Shown piece by piece: positions 7,615-15,688 of a DNA stretch of 33,886 bases. Position numbers and translations under genes: made by a program. The stretch is taken from the NCBI GenBank assembly GCA_964573715.1, contig CAZNKR010000023.1, positions 1 through 33,886 of the forward strand. The letters are read 5' to 3'. Under the pieces are notes generated by a model, which saw only the letters and a program-made list of their open reading frames with translations, was not told where the DNA came from and made no database searches. Source of the DNA: SVEL01 sp964573715 (GTDB lineage Bacteria > Bacillota > Clostridia > Lachnospirales > Lachnospiraceae). Position 1 is the first letter of the stretch. Each line of letters starts with the position of its first letter.

Positions 7615-8979
7615 TTAGTTTTTAAAGCTATGAATTGGGGCTGGAATTCTTCCGCCACGATTTACAAATGCATCACAAGAGTAATTGTTTACTGGCATTA
7701 CAGGTGCATAACCTAATAATCCACCAAATTCAACAGTTTCACCCACACCTTTTCCAATAACCGGAATAACTCTAACAGCTGTAGTTTTCTGATTAATCAT
7801 ACCTATTGCTGCTTCATCTGCAATAATACCAGAAATAGTTGTAGCTTTTGTATCACCAGGAATAGCTATCATATCAAGTCCTACAGAACATACACATGTC
7901 ATTGCTTCAAGCTTTTCCATTGTAAGTGCACCTGCAACAACAGCATCTATCATTCCTTGATCTTCACTAACTGGAATAAATGCACCACTTAATCCACCAA
8001 CATAAGAAGATGCCATAACTCCACCCTTTTTAACTTGATCATTAAGTAAAGCAAGGGCAGCAGTTGTACCTGGAGCGCCAACCATTTCAAGACCAATTTC
8101 TTCAAGAATTTCAGCAACACTATCACCAATTGCAGGTGTTGGTGCTAATGATAAATCAATAATACCAAAAGGTACACCCAATCTCTTAGAAGCCTCTTGA
8201 GCAACAAGCTGACCCACTCTAGTAACCTTAAATGCTGTCTTTTTAATAGTCTCACATAGAACTTCGAAATTTTCTCCGCGAACCTTTTCTAAAGCTGTTT
8301 TAACAACTCCAGGTCCACTAACTCCAACATTAATAATGCAATCAGCTTCAGTTACACCATGGAATGCACCTGCCATAAATGGATTATCATCTGGAGCATT
8401 ACAGAAAACAACAAGCTTTGCACAACCTAATGAATCATCTTCTTTAGTATAGTTTGCTGTTTCTAATACCACTTCACCCATAAGCTTTACAGCATCCATA
8501 TTAAGTCCAGTTTTTGTTGAACCAACATTTACAGATGAGCAAACACGTTCTGTACAAGATAATGCCATCGGAATGGAACGAATCATATTCTCTTCAGCAG
8601 TTGTCATACCCTTTGATACAAGTGCTGAATAACCACCAATAAAGTTTACACCTACTTCTTTTGCAACCTTATCAAGAGTTTTTGCAATAGTTACAAAGTC
8701 TTCCGGTTTCTTACATGCAGAGGCACCAATAAGTCCAATTGGAGTAACTGAAATTCTTTTATTTACAATAGGTATTCCTATTTCTTTTTCAATCTCTTTA
8801 CCTGTTGCAACAAGATTTTTAGCTTTGCTAAGAATCTTTGTATATATTTTTTCATTAAGTGCATCTAAATCACTATCAATACAATCTAAAAGACTGATAC
8901 CCATAGTTATGGTACGAACATCAAGATTCTCATGCTCCACCATGTTATTTGTCTCTTTTACTTCAAAAATATTTATCAT
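7615..8979 (-). CDS. PFL family protein, UPF0210/DUF711
   Basis: A 454-residue protein of the UPF0210 (DUF711) family, close to its usual 450 residues. The family is related in fold to pyruvate formate-lyase-like barrels, but its reaction is unknown. Recognisable blocks are the N-terminal VRTITMGISLLDC, RISVTPIGLIGAS, FIGGYSALVSKGMT, the Gly-rich VGVSGPGVVKTALEK and the ending NRGGRIPAPIHSFKN. The start has AAAGGGAA upstream. It follows the ACT-domain gene by 43 bases, a pairing conserved across many Firmicutes and archaea. This suggests the ACT protein regulates it or acts with it (inference). Confidence 0.9.
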   Translation of the reverse strand: MINIFEVKETNNMVEHENLDVRTITMGISLLDCIDSDLDALNEKIYTKILSKAKNLVATGKEIEKEIGIPIVNKRISVTPIGLIGASACKKPEDFVTIAKTLDKVAKEVGVNFIGGYSALVSKGMTTAEENMIRSIPMALSCTERVCSSVNVGSTKTGLNMDAVKLMGEVVLETANYTKEDDSLGCAKLVVFCNAPDDNPFMAGAFHGVTEADCIINVGVSGPGVVKTALEKVRGENFEVLCETIKKTAFKVTRVGQLVAQEASKRLGVPFGIIDLSLAPTPAIGDSVAEILEEIGLEMVGAPGTTAALALLNDQVKKGGVMASSYVGGLSGAFIPVSEDQGMIDAVVAGALTMEKLEAMTCVCSVGLDMIAIPGDTKATTISGIIADEAAIGMINQKTTAVRVIPVIGKGVGETVEFGGLLGYAPVMPVNNYSCDAFVNRGGRIPAPIHSFKN

Positions 8980-9022
8980 AATTTCCCTTTCATAAATTCA
9001 CAAGTTTATAGATCAGAATAAA

Positions 9023-9295
9023 TTATATTCTATGCATAATATTAAAAATATCTTCAGACTGCATCTTTATTTGAACGCCAATGCTTTCACCTAACTGAGC
9101 AATCTCATCTGCAAGATCACCAAATGGCTCTGTTGCATTATTTGAATCAACAATCATCATCATATTGAAATAATCCTGAACAATTGTCTGTGAAATATCT
9201 AGGATATTAATCTGCTTTTCGGCTAAATATGTACATACTTTTGCAATAATACCTACTGTGTCTTTTCCTACAACTGTAATTACTGTCTTCTTCAT
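9023..9295 (-). CDS. ACT domain protein, UPF0237 family
   Basis: A 90-residue, essentially single ACT domain. VITVVGKDTVGIIAKVCTYLAE is the first strand-helix with the Gly of the ligand turn, followed by INILDISQTIV and MMMIVDS. ACT domains bind amino acids or other small ligands and regulate metabolic enzymes; the ligand here is unknown. It is the first gene of a two-gene operon with the UPF0210 protein, served by a consensus promoter 40 bases upstream. GAGGT precedes the ATG. Confidence 0.9.
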   Translation of the reverse strand: MKKTVITVVGKDTVGIIAKVCTYLAEKQINILDISQTIVQDYFNMMMIVDSNNATEPFGDLADEIAQLGESIGVQIKMQSEDIFNIMHRI

Positions 9296-9335
9296 TCCAT
9301 TACCTCATTTCATCTTTTTAGAAAAACTATAGCCT

Positions 9336-9364
9336 ATTATAGTGTAACTAGGTTAAAATTTCAA
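9336..9364 (-). promoter_or_regulatory. Promoter of the ACT-UPF0210 operon
   Basis: Minus-strand TTGAAA (9359-9364) and TATAAT (9336-9341) with a 17-base spacer, about 40 bases before the ACT gene start. A strong match. Confidence 0.75.
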
Positions 9365-9375
9365 TTCTTTTTTAG

Positions 9376-9415
9376 CTATACTTCAATCATTCTTATTTAA
9401 CTATACTTCAATCAT
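9376..9415. repeat. 15-bp direct repeat at the 3' end of the MBL gene
   Basis: CTATACTTCAATCAT occurs at 9376-9390 and again at 9401-9415. The second copy encodes the last residues and stop of the MBL-fold protein; the first lies just past the stop. It looks like a small local duplication. Confidence 0.8.
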
Positions 9416-10198
9416 CTTACTTGGAAGGTCTCTTTTTGCCACTTCAATATCAAAATCATTTGCTTTAAATTCGCTATCACTAAGATTAATTTCAAGCCTA
9501 ACACTTTCATATGCAAGATCAGGATAATTATTTTCATGACTTAAATGGCCTAGATATATAGCCTTCATTTTATCATTTAAAATTGAATCTAATAATCTGC
9601 CACAATCTTCATTACATAAATGTCCACGATTTCCTAATATTCGTTGTTTCAAATAGTATGGATATTTACCAGTTTGAAGCATTTTGATATCATGATTTGC
9701 TTCAATCAAAAGAGCATCTAAATCCGTAAGATTGTTTACAATATAGTCATTATAGCATCCCATATCTGTTGCCACTGCAACATTTTTATACTCTTGAGAT
9801 ATTCTATATGCACAAGGATTAGAAGCATCATGAGATATACTAAATGGATTTACTTTTAAATCATTTATATAAAATGACTGGTCTGGATTTATAGGATAAA
9901 ATAAGCTTTCATCAACTTTTCCGATTTTTCCATCTGATAATATAGTATCAATTGTTTCTTGTGTTGCGTATACAGGAATTCCCGCTTTTCTAATTAACAC
10001 ACCTAAGGACTTTATATGATCTGAATGTTCATGGGTTATGAGTATTCCATTAATATCATCTAAGCTTAATTCTGCTTTGTTTAGTCCTTCTTCAATTCTC
10101 TTTTTGCTTATTCCAGCATCAATAAGTATATGTGTGTTATTGTTCCCTACATAAACACAATTTCCACTACTTCCACTGGCAATACTGTATAGTCTCAT
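9401..10198 (-). CDS. MBL-fold metallohydrolase, WalJ/YycJ type
   Basis: A 265-residue metallo-beta-lactamase-fold protein. The N-terminus MRLYSIASGSSGNCVYV is the hallmark of the YycJ/WalJ subfamily, and ITHEHSDHIKSLG holds the metal-binding HxHxDH motif near residue 60. Further ligands are in ISHDASNPCAYR, ATDMG and LGHLSHENN. In Bacilli walJ lies in the walRK operon and affects coordination of cell wall and replication, possibly as a 5'-3' DNA exonuclease; here there is no walRK nearby. It is co-transcribed after pepD (22-base gap). The last 15 bases of the gene, including the stop, are copied 25 bases downstream. Confidence 0.88.
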   Translation of the reverse strand: MRLYSIASGSSGNCVYVGNNNTHILIDAGISKKRIEEGLNKAELSLDDINGILITHEHSDHIKSLGVLIRKAGIPVYATQETIDTILSDGKIGKVDESLFYPINPDQSFYINDLKVNPFSISHDASNPCAYRISQEYKNVAVATDMGCYNDYIVNNLTDLDALLIEANHDIKMLQTGKYPYYLKQRILGNRGHLCNEDCGRLLDSILNDKMKAIYLGHLSHENNYPDLAYESVRLEINLSDSEFKANDFDIEVAKRDLPSKMIEV

Positions 10199-10220
10199 TT
10201 TTCACCTTTTCTTTTTGTAA

Positions 10221-11663
10221 TTAAATAATCTCTAGTAATCTTGTCACTAAGCGATATACTTTAGCAGTTGATGAAATACTTAATCGCTCTTCTGGTGTAT
10301 GAATATCATACATTTGTGGTCCAAAAGATAAAATATCTAAATCTTTCTTTTTGTCTAATAAATACCCACATTCTAATCCAGCATGAATCATATCTATTTT
10401 CATTTCCTGTCCAAATAATTCCTTGTATTCTTTAACAATGATTTCTTGTAGTTTGGAATTTCTATTAAATTCCCACTCTGGATAATCACCATGTATGTTA
10501 AATAAAGCATTTGTTAAGCTTGCCAAGTATTTAATCTTTTCAACAACTAGATATTTTCTACTTCTAACAGTACTTCTAACAGATATTCCCATTTTCAAAG
10601 AATTTTCTAATGTTTCTATAATACCTAAATTCAATGATGTTTCCACCAATCCTTTAATATCCATTGAATAATTTTGTGGACCATACGGAACAGTATTTAA
10701 AAACATAATAATATTTTTCTTTGTTTCTTCATTTATAGCTAATATTTCACCATCAATATTATATTTTTCAATATTTATTTGTATAGATGGATCTGTTACC
10801 ACATATTCATTAGATAAATCTAGCATTATTTCATTAATCTGTTTAAATAAACAATCATAATCGTCAGTAGCTACAATGCAATTTGTTTCTCTAGTTATAA
10901 CATTATCTTTTGTTCCACCATTTATAGCAATAAGATCAAAATCCATACAATTATGAAGTTTACCTAAAATTCTTCCTATCAACATATTAGAATTGGCTCT
11001 TTCTTTATCTATTTCGCTTCCAGAATGTCCACCCTTTAATCCATTAACAGTAATCATGTATGTTTCTTTATTAGTATTAACAGTATTAAATTCAAAATTT
11101 AAGTCAATTCTGATTCCACCTGCACATCCAGCAAAGGCAACCCCATCTATATCACAATCTAAATTTAATACATATTTGCCTTGAATGTCAGACAAATCAA
11201 TATATTTTGCACCATCCATTCCAGTTTCTTCGTCAATTGTAAAAATAACCTCTAAAGTAGGATGAGATAATGTATCATCCTCAAGTATAGCTAAAGCCAT
11301 TGCTACAGCTATTCCATCATCGGCACCTAATGTTGTACCTTTTGCAGTAACAAAATCTCCCTCAATCATAAGTTCAATTCCATCATTAATAAAATCATGT
11401 AAAGAATCATTAACTTTTTCGCAAACCATATCCATATGGCCTTGAAGAATTATACCTGCATCAGCTTCTCTGCCTATTGAAGCTGCTTTTTTTATAATTA
11501 CATTATTAACTTCATCCTTATTAACAGACAAATTATGTTTATTAGCAAAATCCACGCAATACTCACTAATAGCATCAGTATTACCAGAACCCCTTGGTAT
11601 TTTTGATATTTCTTCAAAAAAGTAAAAAACTCTTTCAGGTTTAATATTTTCTAAAACTCTCAT
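10221..11663 (-). CDS. pepD: Aminoacyl-histidine dipeptidase (peptidase M20C)
   Basis: A 480-residue cytosolic dipeptidase of the M20C family (PepD), which hydrolyses Xaa-His and other dipeptides with two zinc ions. The metal-ligand motifs are all present: GHMDMVCEK (His/Asp), GTTLGADDGIAVAMALAIL, TIDEETGMDGA (catalytic Glu pair), LNLDCDIDG and IHAGLECGYL. KGGHSGSEIDKERANS marks the dimerisation or lid domain. The length is typical. The start is supported by AAAGGAGAT. First gene of a likely two-gene operon with the MBL hydrolase, and divergent from the ylbJ remnant. Confidence 0.95.
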   Translation of the reverse strand: MRVLENIKPERVFYFFEEISKIPRGSGNTDAISEYCVDFANKHNLSVNKDEVNNVIIKKAASIGREADAGIILQGHMDMVCEKVNDSLHDFINDGIELMIEGDFVTAKGTTLGADDGIAVAMALAILEDDTLSHPTLEVIFTIDEETGMDGAKYIDLSDIQGKYVLNLDCDIDGVAFAGCAGGIRIDLNFEFNTVNTNKETYMITVNGLKGGHSGSEIDKERANSNMLIGRILGKLHNCMDFDLIAINGGTKDNVITRETNCIVATDDYDCLFKQINEIMLDLSNEYVVTDPSIQINIEKYNIDGEILAINEETKKNIIMFLNTVPYGPQNYSMDIKGLVETSLNLGIIETLENSLKMGISVRSTVRSRKYLVVEKIKYLASLTNALFNIHGDYPEWEFNRNSKLQEIIVKEYKELFGQEMKIDMIHAGLECGYLLDKKKDLDILSFGPQMYDIHTPEERLSISSTAKVYRLVTRLLEII

Positions 11664-11752
11664 TTTCTAATCTCCTTTAGATTAATTTAAATGAATATTG
11701 ATATATACTTTAACATATATTAAATTATATTTCTACATTAAGGAAATGTATA

Positions 11753-12240
11753 ATGCAAATAAAAATTTGTGGATTTCCCCTTGGAATAAAGGTTGTTAAT
11801 GATTTACTTACTAAAAATGAAATAACAAAATCAGAAGCAAATTATCTTGCTTCCTTTTGTAATAACCTATCACTAGCATTCTATATAAACATTATGCTTA
11901 TTAATTTATTAAAAATCGATTCAATAGGTAAAAAACCTTATGGGCAAATATTATAAGCAAGTTTTTGCTTATTAATAATTATACTTTATCAATCATATCC
12001 CCTATACTTGAAATATCTTGCATAAAAGAATCCTTAAAAGGAATAAATATATACAATCAATTATTAATAGCTCTACCAATTTGTACATTTGGTGGTTTTT
12101 CTGCTGCTTTTCAATCTATATCTATGATAACAAATAGAAATATAAGTAAAAAAAGCAATATAAAATACAAAGTAATTAATTCCTCAATCTCATTAGTTTT
12201 TGCTATAATTATAGCTAGCTTGATAAAATATTTGAACTAG
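11753..12240 (+). pseudogene. Decayed remnant of ylbJ / spoVV (nucleoside-recognition membrane protein)
   Basis: Two short open segments in different frames (11753-11956 and 11965-12240) each match a different part of YlbJ-family proteins, which are normally about 400 residues. The first has CGFPLGIKVVNDLLTKNEIT then KSEANYLASFCNN, the GATE-domain motif usually seen as GYPLGAKIVSDL...LLSFCNN. The second has PICTFGGFSAAFQSISMITN and a final hydrophobic helix, the usual C-terminus. Roughly the first 110 residues and about 100 middle residues are missing, and a stop plus frame change separates the halves. An 8-bp inverted repeat (11953-11960 / 11965-11972) sits exactly at the break. In Bacillus, YlbJ (SpoVV) moves dipicolinic acid in the mother cell during sporulation. 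The family call is by recalled motif, not by search. Confidence 0.7.
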
Positions 12241-13062
12241 CTATATTTCTCCATTTTTAAAGGCCATCATCATTTTTCTAGTTAGAGAAATATTGTCATC
12301 ATGAATTTCATTCATATCATTTCGGTGAATCCATAATCCACAAGATAGCTCATCTTCATCTATATGAATTGTATCATCACCATCTAGTTCACAAAAGAAA
12401 CCTACAAGCAAAGTGTTGGTAAATGACCAAGGCTGACAACAATAGTATTTAATATTTTTCACTTTTAATGAAACCTCTTCAAGAACCTCTCTTTTTACAG
12501 TTTCTTCAAGTGTTTCCCCTATCTCTGTAAATCCAGCAACTAAAGCATAATTTTTATATTCTCTACCTGCATATTTTGTAATAAGTATTCTATCCTTATC
12601 AATAATTCCTACTATAACAGCTGGCGATATTGTAGGATATATCATTTTCTTACACTCAGGGCACTGCATCATACGTTCTATTTTGCTTTTAATAAGAGTT
12701 GAACCACATCTTGAGCAAAATCTCGTTTCATCATACCACATATACAACTGATATCCTGTAACACCAGCAAATCTTTCATTTATAGGGATAACATTTCTAA
12801 GTTTTTCTATATTTAAAAACTTATATTTATTATCTAAACCTACCACATTAATTGCCATAAAATAACGTGTATTATCAATTGAAAATAAATATTGAGTTTC
12901 ATTACAAGCTTTAATTTCTCCATAAGTAGGAAACTCAATAACATTCTCTGTTTTATGAACCATAATCTCCCTATTAGCGCAGATTATCAGTTTATCTTTT
13001 GGTGCAATTTCAAACATTTGATAATGATTATCAAAAAAACTATTTCCAATATCCTGAATCAT
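12241..13062 (-). CDS. nudC: NudC-like NAD+/NADH diphosphatase (Nudix)
   Basis: A 273-residue Nudix hydrolase with a central zinc ribbon (CSRCG then CPECK, residues about 117-137) and, after it, the Nudix box GFTEIGETLEETVKREVLEEV. The NADH-pyrophosphatase signature follows as CQPWSF (usually SQPWPFP). These enzymes cleave NAD(H) to NMN(H) and AMP and can remove NAD caps from RNA. The catalytic REVLEE glutamates are intact, but the Gly that normally follows the box is replaced (EEVSL). The stop codon abuts the stop of the ylbJ remnant on the other strand, with no terminator between. The hairpin before the start (13094-13111) lies too close to leave room for a separate promoter, so expression may depend on read-through. 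Confidence 0.88.
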   Translation of the reverse strand: MIQDIGNSFFDNHYQMFEIAPKDKLIICANREIMVHKTENVIEFPTYGEIKACNETQYLFSIDNTRYFMAINVVGLDNKYKFLNIEKLRNVIPINERFAGVTGYQLYMWYDETRFCSRCGSTLIKSKIERMMQCPECKKMIYPTISPAVIVGIIDKDRILITKYAGREYKNYALVAGFTEIGETLEETVKREVLEEVSLKVKNIKYYCCQPWSFTNTLLVGFFCELDGDDTIHIDEDELSCGLWIHRNDMNEIHDDNISLTRKMMMAFKNGEI

Positions 13063-13093
13063 TTCTATTATCCTCTTAAATTCAATAAAATAA

Positions 13094-13111
13094 AGGGACC
13101 TTGCGGTCCCT
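13094..13111 (-). terminator. Terminator after the coiled-coil gene
   Basis: AGGGACC - TTGC - GGTCCCT, a 7-bp GC-rich stem with a tetraloop, followed on the minus strand by a T-rich stretch (TTTATTTTATTG). It lies 12 bases after the stop of the coiled-coil gene and only about 31 bases before the nudC start, so it may attenuate rather than fully separate the two. Confidence 0.75.
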
Positions 13112-13122
13112 AAATAACAATA

Positions 13123-13764
13123 CTAATCTTCCATATCATCAATATCTACTGTGTAATCCTGAAATTCAGAATCGTCATCTTTTAATCCTTCTTCTGTAGG
13201 ATCTGGTAAAAGCTCCTCATTAATCTCATCAGATGGATTTAATTCTTTTCTATTGGCAATAACTACTTCTAAAGAGTTATTTAATGACTTCATATAATTT
13301 TCATATTTAATAGTTATATCCTGCATTTGGAAAGAAACTGCATTTTGAACATTGCTTAAAATAGAATCAACATATGTCATGGCACTTAATCTTACTTCAT
13401 TAGCTTCAGCTGTTGCAGAATCTAATATTGCCTTAGCTTGGGCTGTAGCATTCTGCACAACCTCATTAGCTTGAATATAAGCCTGCTGCATAATTTCATG
13501 TTCACTAACAAGTTCATTTGTCTGAACTGTAGCTTGTGCAATCATATTTTCAGCTCTATCTCTTGCTTCAGATAAAATAGCTTCCCTATTACTAATAATT
13601 TTCTGATATTTTTTGATTTCTTCTGGAGTTTTTAGTCTAAGTTCAGCTAAAAGTTCTTCAATCTCATCCTTACCGACTACAATATTATTGTTAGAAAGTG
13701 GAACCTTTCTACAACCTTCAATATAGTCTTCAATTTCTGTAATCATCTGTTCAATCTTGCTCAT
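13123..13764 (-). CDS. Coiled-coil protein, 'H+-ATPase subunit H-like', coaD-linked
   Basis: A 213-residue soluble protein. Residues about 60-175 are a long Ala/Glu/Gln-rich helix with clear coiled-coil periodicity (EARDRAENMIAQATVQTNEL, ATAQAKAILDSATAEANEVR), flanked by an N-terminal helix (MSKIEQMITEIEDYIEGCRK) and an acidic tail (DDSEFQDYTVDIDDMED). Such proteins are often labelled vacuolar-type ATPase subunit H or DivIVA-like by weak similarity; no ATPase genes are near, so that name should not be taken as function. Its N-terminal helix and coiled coil resemble cell-division scaffold proteins (inference). Last gene of the rsmD-coaD operon, 18 bases after coaD, and followed by a terminator. 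Confidence 0.8.
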   Translation of the reverse strand: MSKIEQMITEIEDYIEGCRKVPLSNNNIVVGKDEIEELLAELRLKTPEEIKKYQKIISNREAILSEARDRAENMIAQATVQTNELVSEHEIMQQAYIQANEVVQNATAQAKAILDSATAEANEVRLSAMTYVDSILSNVQNAVSFQMQDITIKYENYMKSLNNSLEVVIANRKELNPSDEINEELLPDPTEEGLKDDDSEFQDYTVDIDDMED

Positions 13765-13782
13765 AATGTACGTCTCCTAACC

Positions 13783-14262
13783 TTATTTTTGATATTTATT
13801 GTAAACTTTATCAGCAACACTTGCTGGAACAAACTTTGAAATATCTCCACCATAGCTAGCAACTTCTTTTACAATGCTAGAACTAAGGTAAGAAAAATCA
13901 ATATTTGAAGTTAGAAATAAAGAATCTATTTCACTATTAAGTATGTGATTTGTCTGAGCCATCTGAAGCTCATATTCAAAATCAGTTATTGCTCTAAGTC
14001 CACGAATAATAATATCAGCATTCATGTTCTTAGCAAACTCAACAAGCAATCCATCAAAGGATATTATTTCTACATTTTTCAATTGAAAGGTTGCTTCCTT
14101 TAACATATTAACACGTTCTTCAACAGAAAACAACGGAGTTTTTGAACAATTCTTTAATACACCTACAATAAGTTTATCCCCAATTTTTGAAGCTCTCTCA
14201 ATAATATCAAGATGTCCAAAGGTTACTGGGTCAAAACTTCCTGGATAAATTGCAATGCTCAT
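13783..14262 (-). CDS. coaD: Phosphopantetheine adenylyltransferase
   Basis: A 159-residue CoaD, the normal size. It joins ATP and 4'-phosphopantetheine to dephospho-CoA, the fourth step of CoA synthesis. Motifs are IYPGSFDPVTFGHLDII (T/HxGH nucleotidyltransferase), VGVLKNCSKTPLFSVEERV, IIRGLRAITDFEYELQMAQ and the C-terminal YLSSSIVKEVASYGGD. The frame is open for 12 further codons upstream, but the ATG at 14262 has GGAGGATAAT before it and matches the family start MSIAIYPG. It begins 13 bases after the rsmD stop; rsmD-coaD is a very widely conserved pair. Confidence 0.96.
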   Translation of the reverse strand: MSIAIYPGSFDPVTFGHLDIIERASKIGDKLIVGVLKNCSKTPLFSVEERVNMLKEATFQLKNVEIISFDGLLVEFAKNMNADIIIRGLRAITDFEYELQMAQTNHILNSEIDSLFLTSNIDFSYLSSSIVKEVASYGGDISKFVPASVADKVYNKYQK

Positions 14263-14275
14263 ATTATCCTCCAAT

Positions 14276-14830
14276 CTATGCTTTACAAATAAAAGCATGA
14301 TAATTAGTTTTATATTCTTTTTTCTTTATCAATTTATATCCAAATTCTTCTAAATAATCCATATTAGTTTCAATTGATGCCTCTACAATAATAGTTGTAT
14401 ATTCATCAATGTACGACTTTTGTGATAATTCCTTAAGAACTTCTTTTTCAATTTCATTGTTATATGGAGGATCCATAAAAATATAGTCAAACATTACATT
14501 TTCTGTTTCTAATCTACTTAAGGATGAAAGAATATCCATATTAAGTAAAATTCCTTCTTTTTCAAAATGTGTAGCTGCTAAGTTTTGTTTTATACAATCA
14601 CTAGCCTGTCTATTATTTTCAACAAAATATGCCTTTTTAGCACCTCTACTAAGTGCTTCAATTCCAATTCCACCACTTCCACTAAATAAATCCAAGAATA
14701 CGGTGTCATATAAATCATTATTAAGCATATTGAATAGTGTTTCTTTTATCCTGTCAGTTGTTGGTCTAGTATTAATACTATCCACTGTTTTTAGTAAAAT
14801 TCTGCGAGCTTTTCCTGCTATTACTCTCAT
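14276..14830 (-). CDS. rsmD: 16S rRNA (guanine966-N2)-methyltransferase
   Basis: A 184-residue RsmD. It methylates G966 of 16S rRNA using S-adenosylmethionine. MRVIAGKARRILLKT is the conserved start; RPTTDRIKETLFNML, then LDLFSGSGGIGIEALSRGA (SAM-binding motif I) and FDYIFMDPPY (the DPPY catalytic motif) follow. A GTG four codons upstream is in frame, but the ATG at 14830 is preferred because GGAG lies at the right distance and the family begins MRVIAG. First gene of the rsmD-coaD-coiled-coil operon. Confidence 0.95.
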   Translation of the reverse strand: MRVIAGKARRILLKTVDSINTRPTTDRIKETLFNMLNNDLYDTVFLDLFSGSGGIGIEALSRGAKKAYFVENNRQASDCIKQNLAATHFEKEGILLNMDILSSLSRLETENVMFDYIFMDPPYNNEIEKEVLKELSQKSYIDEYTTIIVEASIETNMDYLEEFGYKLIKKKEYKTNYHAFICKA

Positions 14831-14861
14831 ATATTTCTCCACATACTATGTACGTCACATA

Positions 14862-14889
14862 GAAAAAAGGACAGGTAGGAACCTGTCCT
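14862..14889 (-). terminator. Terminator after cheR
   Basis: AGGACAGGT / ACCTGTCCT, a 9-bp stem with a four-base loop, followed on the minus strand by six T. It starts just after the cheR stop. A second small palindrome, CTATGT-GACGT-ACATAG (14846-14862), lies between it and rsmD. Confidence 0.85.
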
Positions 14890-14894
14890 ATAAA

Positions 14895-15680
14895 TTAATT
14901 TTTAATATAAAAGAACGATTTAAAGGAAGAATAGTTAATTTCCTTATAATTAATAATCTGTTCTGTACTACCTACAAATAAGTATCCACCAGATTTCAAA
15001 GAATCATTGAATTTCTTGTATATCTCAATCTTTGCTTCATCAGTAAAGTAAATGAGTACATTTCTGCATACAATCAAATCAGCATTTGAAGGATATGGAT
15101 CTAATAGCAAATTATGTTTCTTAAATGATACACATTTCTTTATATCTTCAGATATCTGATAATTAGATAATCCAACCTTTGTAAAATACTTATCCTTATA
15201 TTTTTTTGGAAGTCCCGTAAGACTTTTTTCATTGTATAAACCAACAGATGCTTTCTCAAGTACCTGTTTATCAATATCAGTAGCTGTAACTCTAATATTC
15301 GATAAAGGTAAGTACTTAGACAATAACATAACCAATGAATATGGTTCATCACCTGTAGAACATGCAGCACTCCAAATTCGTAAGTTTTTTCCAAACTTTT
15401 TGATAAGTTCAGGAACAACCATTTCTTCCAAAATCCTCCATTGTTCAGGATTTCTCCAGAATTCCGAAACATTTATGGTAAGATAATTTACAAATTCTTC
15501 AAATAGCTTTGTATCAGTTTTAATGGATGCAACATATTCAGCATATCCGGGAAAGTTATTTTTGGCAATAAGAGAATCAATTCTTCTCTTCATTTGCTTT
15601 TCCTTATATGAGTCTAAATCAATCTTTGTTAATGAATAAACCTGATCTTTAAACTGTTCGTAATCCAATGTAACCTCCAA
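14895..15680 (-). CDS. cheR: Chemotaxis protein methyltransferase CheR
   Basis: A 261-residue CheR. It methylates glutamate side chains of chemoreceptors with S-adenosylmethionine, setting adaptation. An N-terminal four-helix domain (residues 1-75, ending VNYLTINVSEFWRNPEQW, the family's TINVTEFFR motif) is followed by the SAM domain with IWSAACSTGDEPYSL (motif I), VTATDIDKQVLEKA and DLIVCRNVLIYF. It lies 8 bases after rpsA and ends at a strong terminator, so it is carried on the cmk-ispH-rpsA transcript rather than in a che operon. Together with the chemoreceptor at 963-2414 it implies a chemotaxis system in the cell. Confidence 0.95.
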   Translation of the reverse strand: MEVTLDYEQFKDQVYSLTKIDLDSYKEKQMKRRIDSLIAKNNFPGYAEYVASIKTDTKLFEEFVNYLTINVSEFWRNPEQWRILEEMVVPELIKKFGKNLRIWSAACSTGDEPYSLVMLLSKYLPLSNIRVTATDIDKQVLEKASVGLYNEKSLTGLPKKYKDKYFTKVGLSNYQISEDIKKCVSFKKHNLLLDPYPSNADLIVCRNVLIYFTDEAKIEIYKKFNDSLKSGGYLFVGSTEQIINYKEINYSSFKSFFYIKN

Positions 15681-15688
15681 GAATTATA

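Noticed and set aside
13123..13764. True V-type ATPase subunit H
   Set aside because: No other ATPase subunit genes nearby; resemblance is limited to coiled-coil composition.
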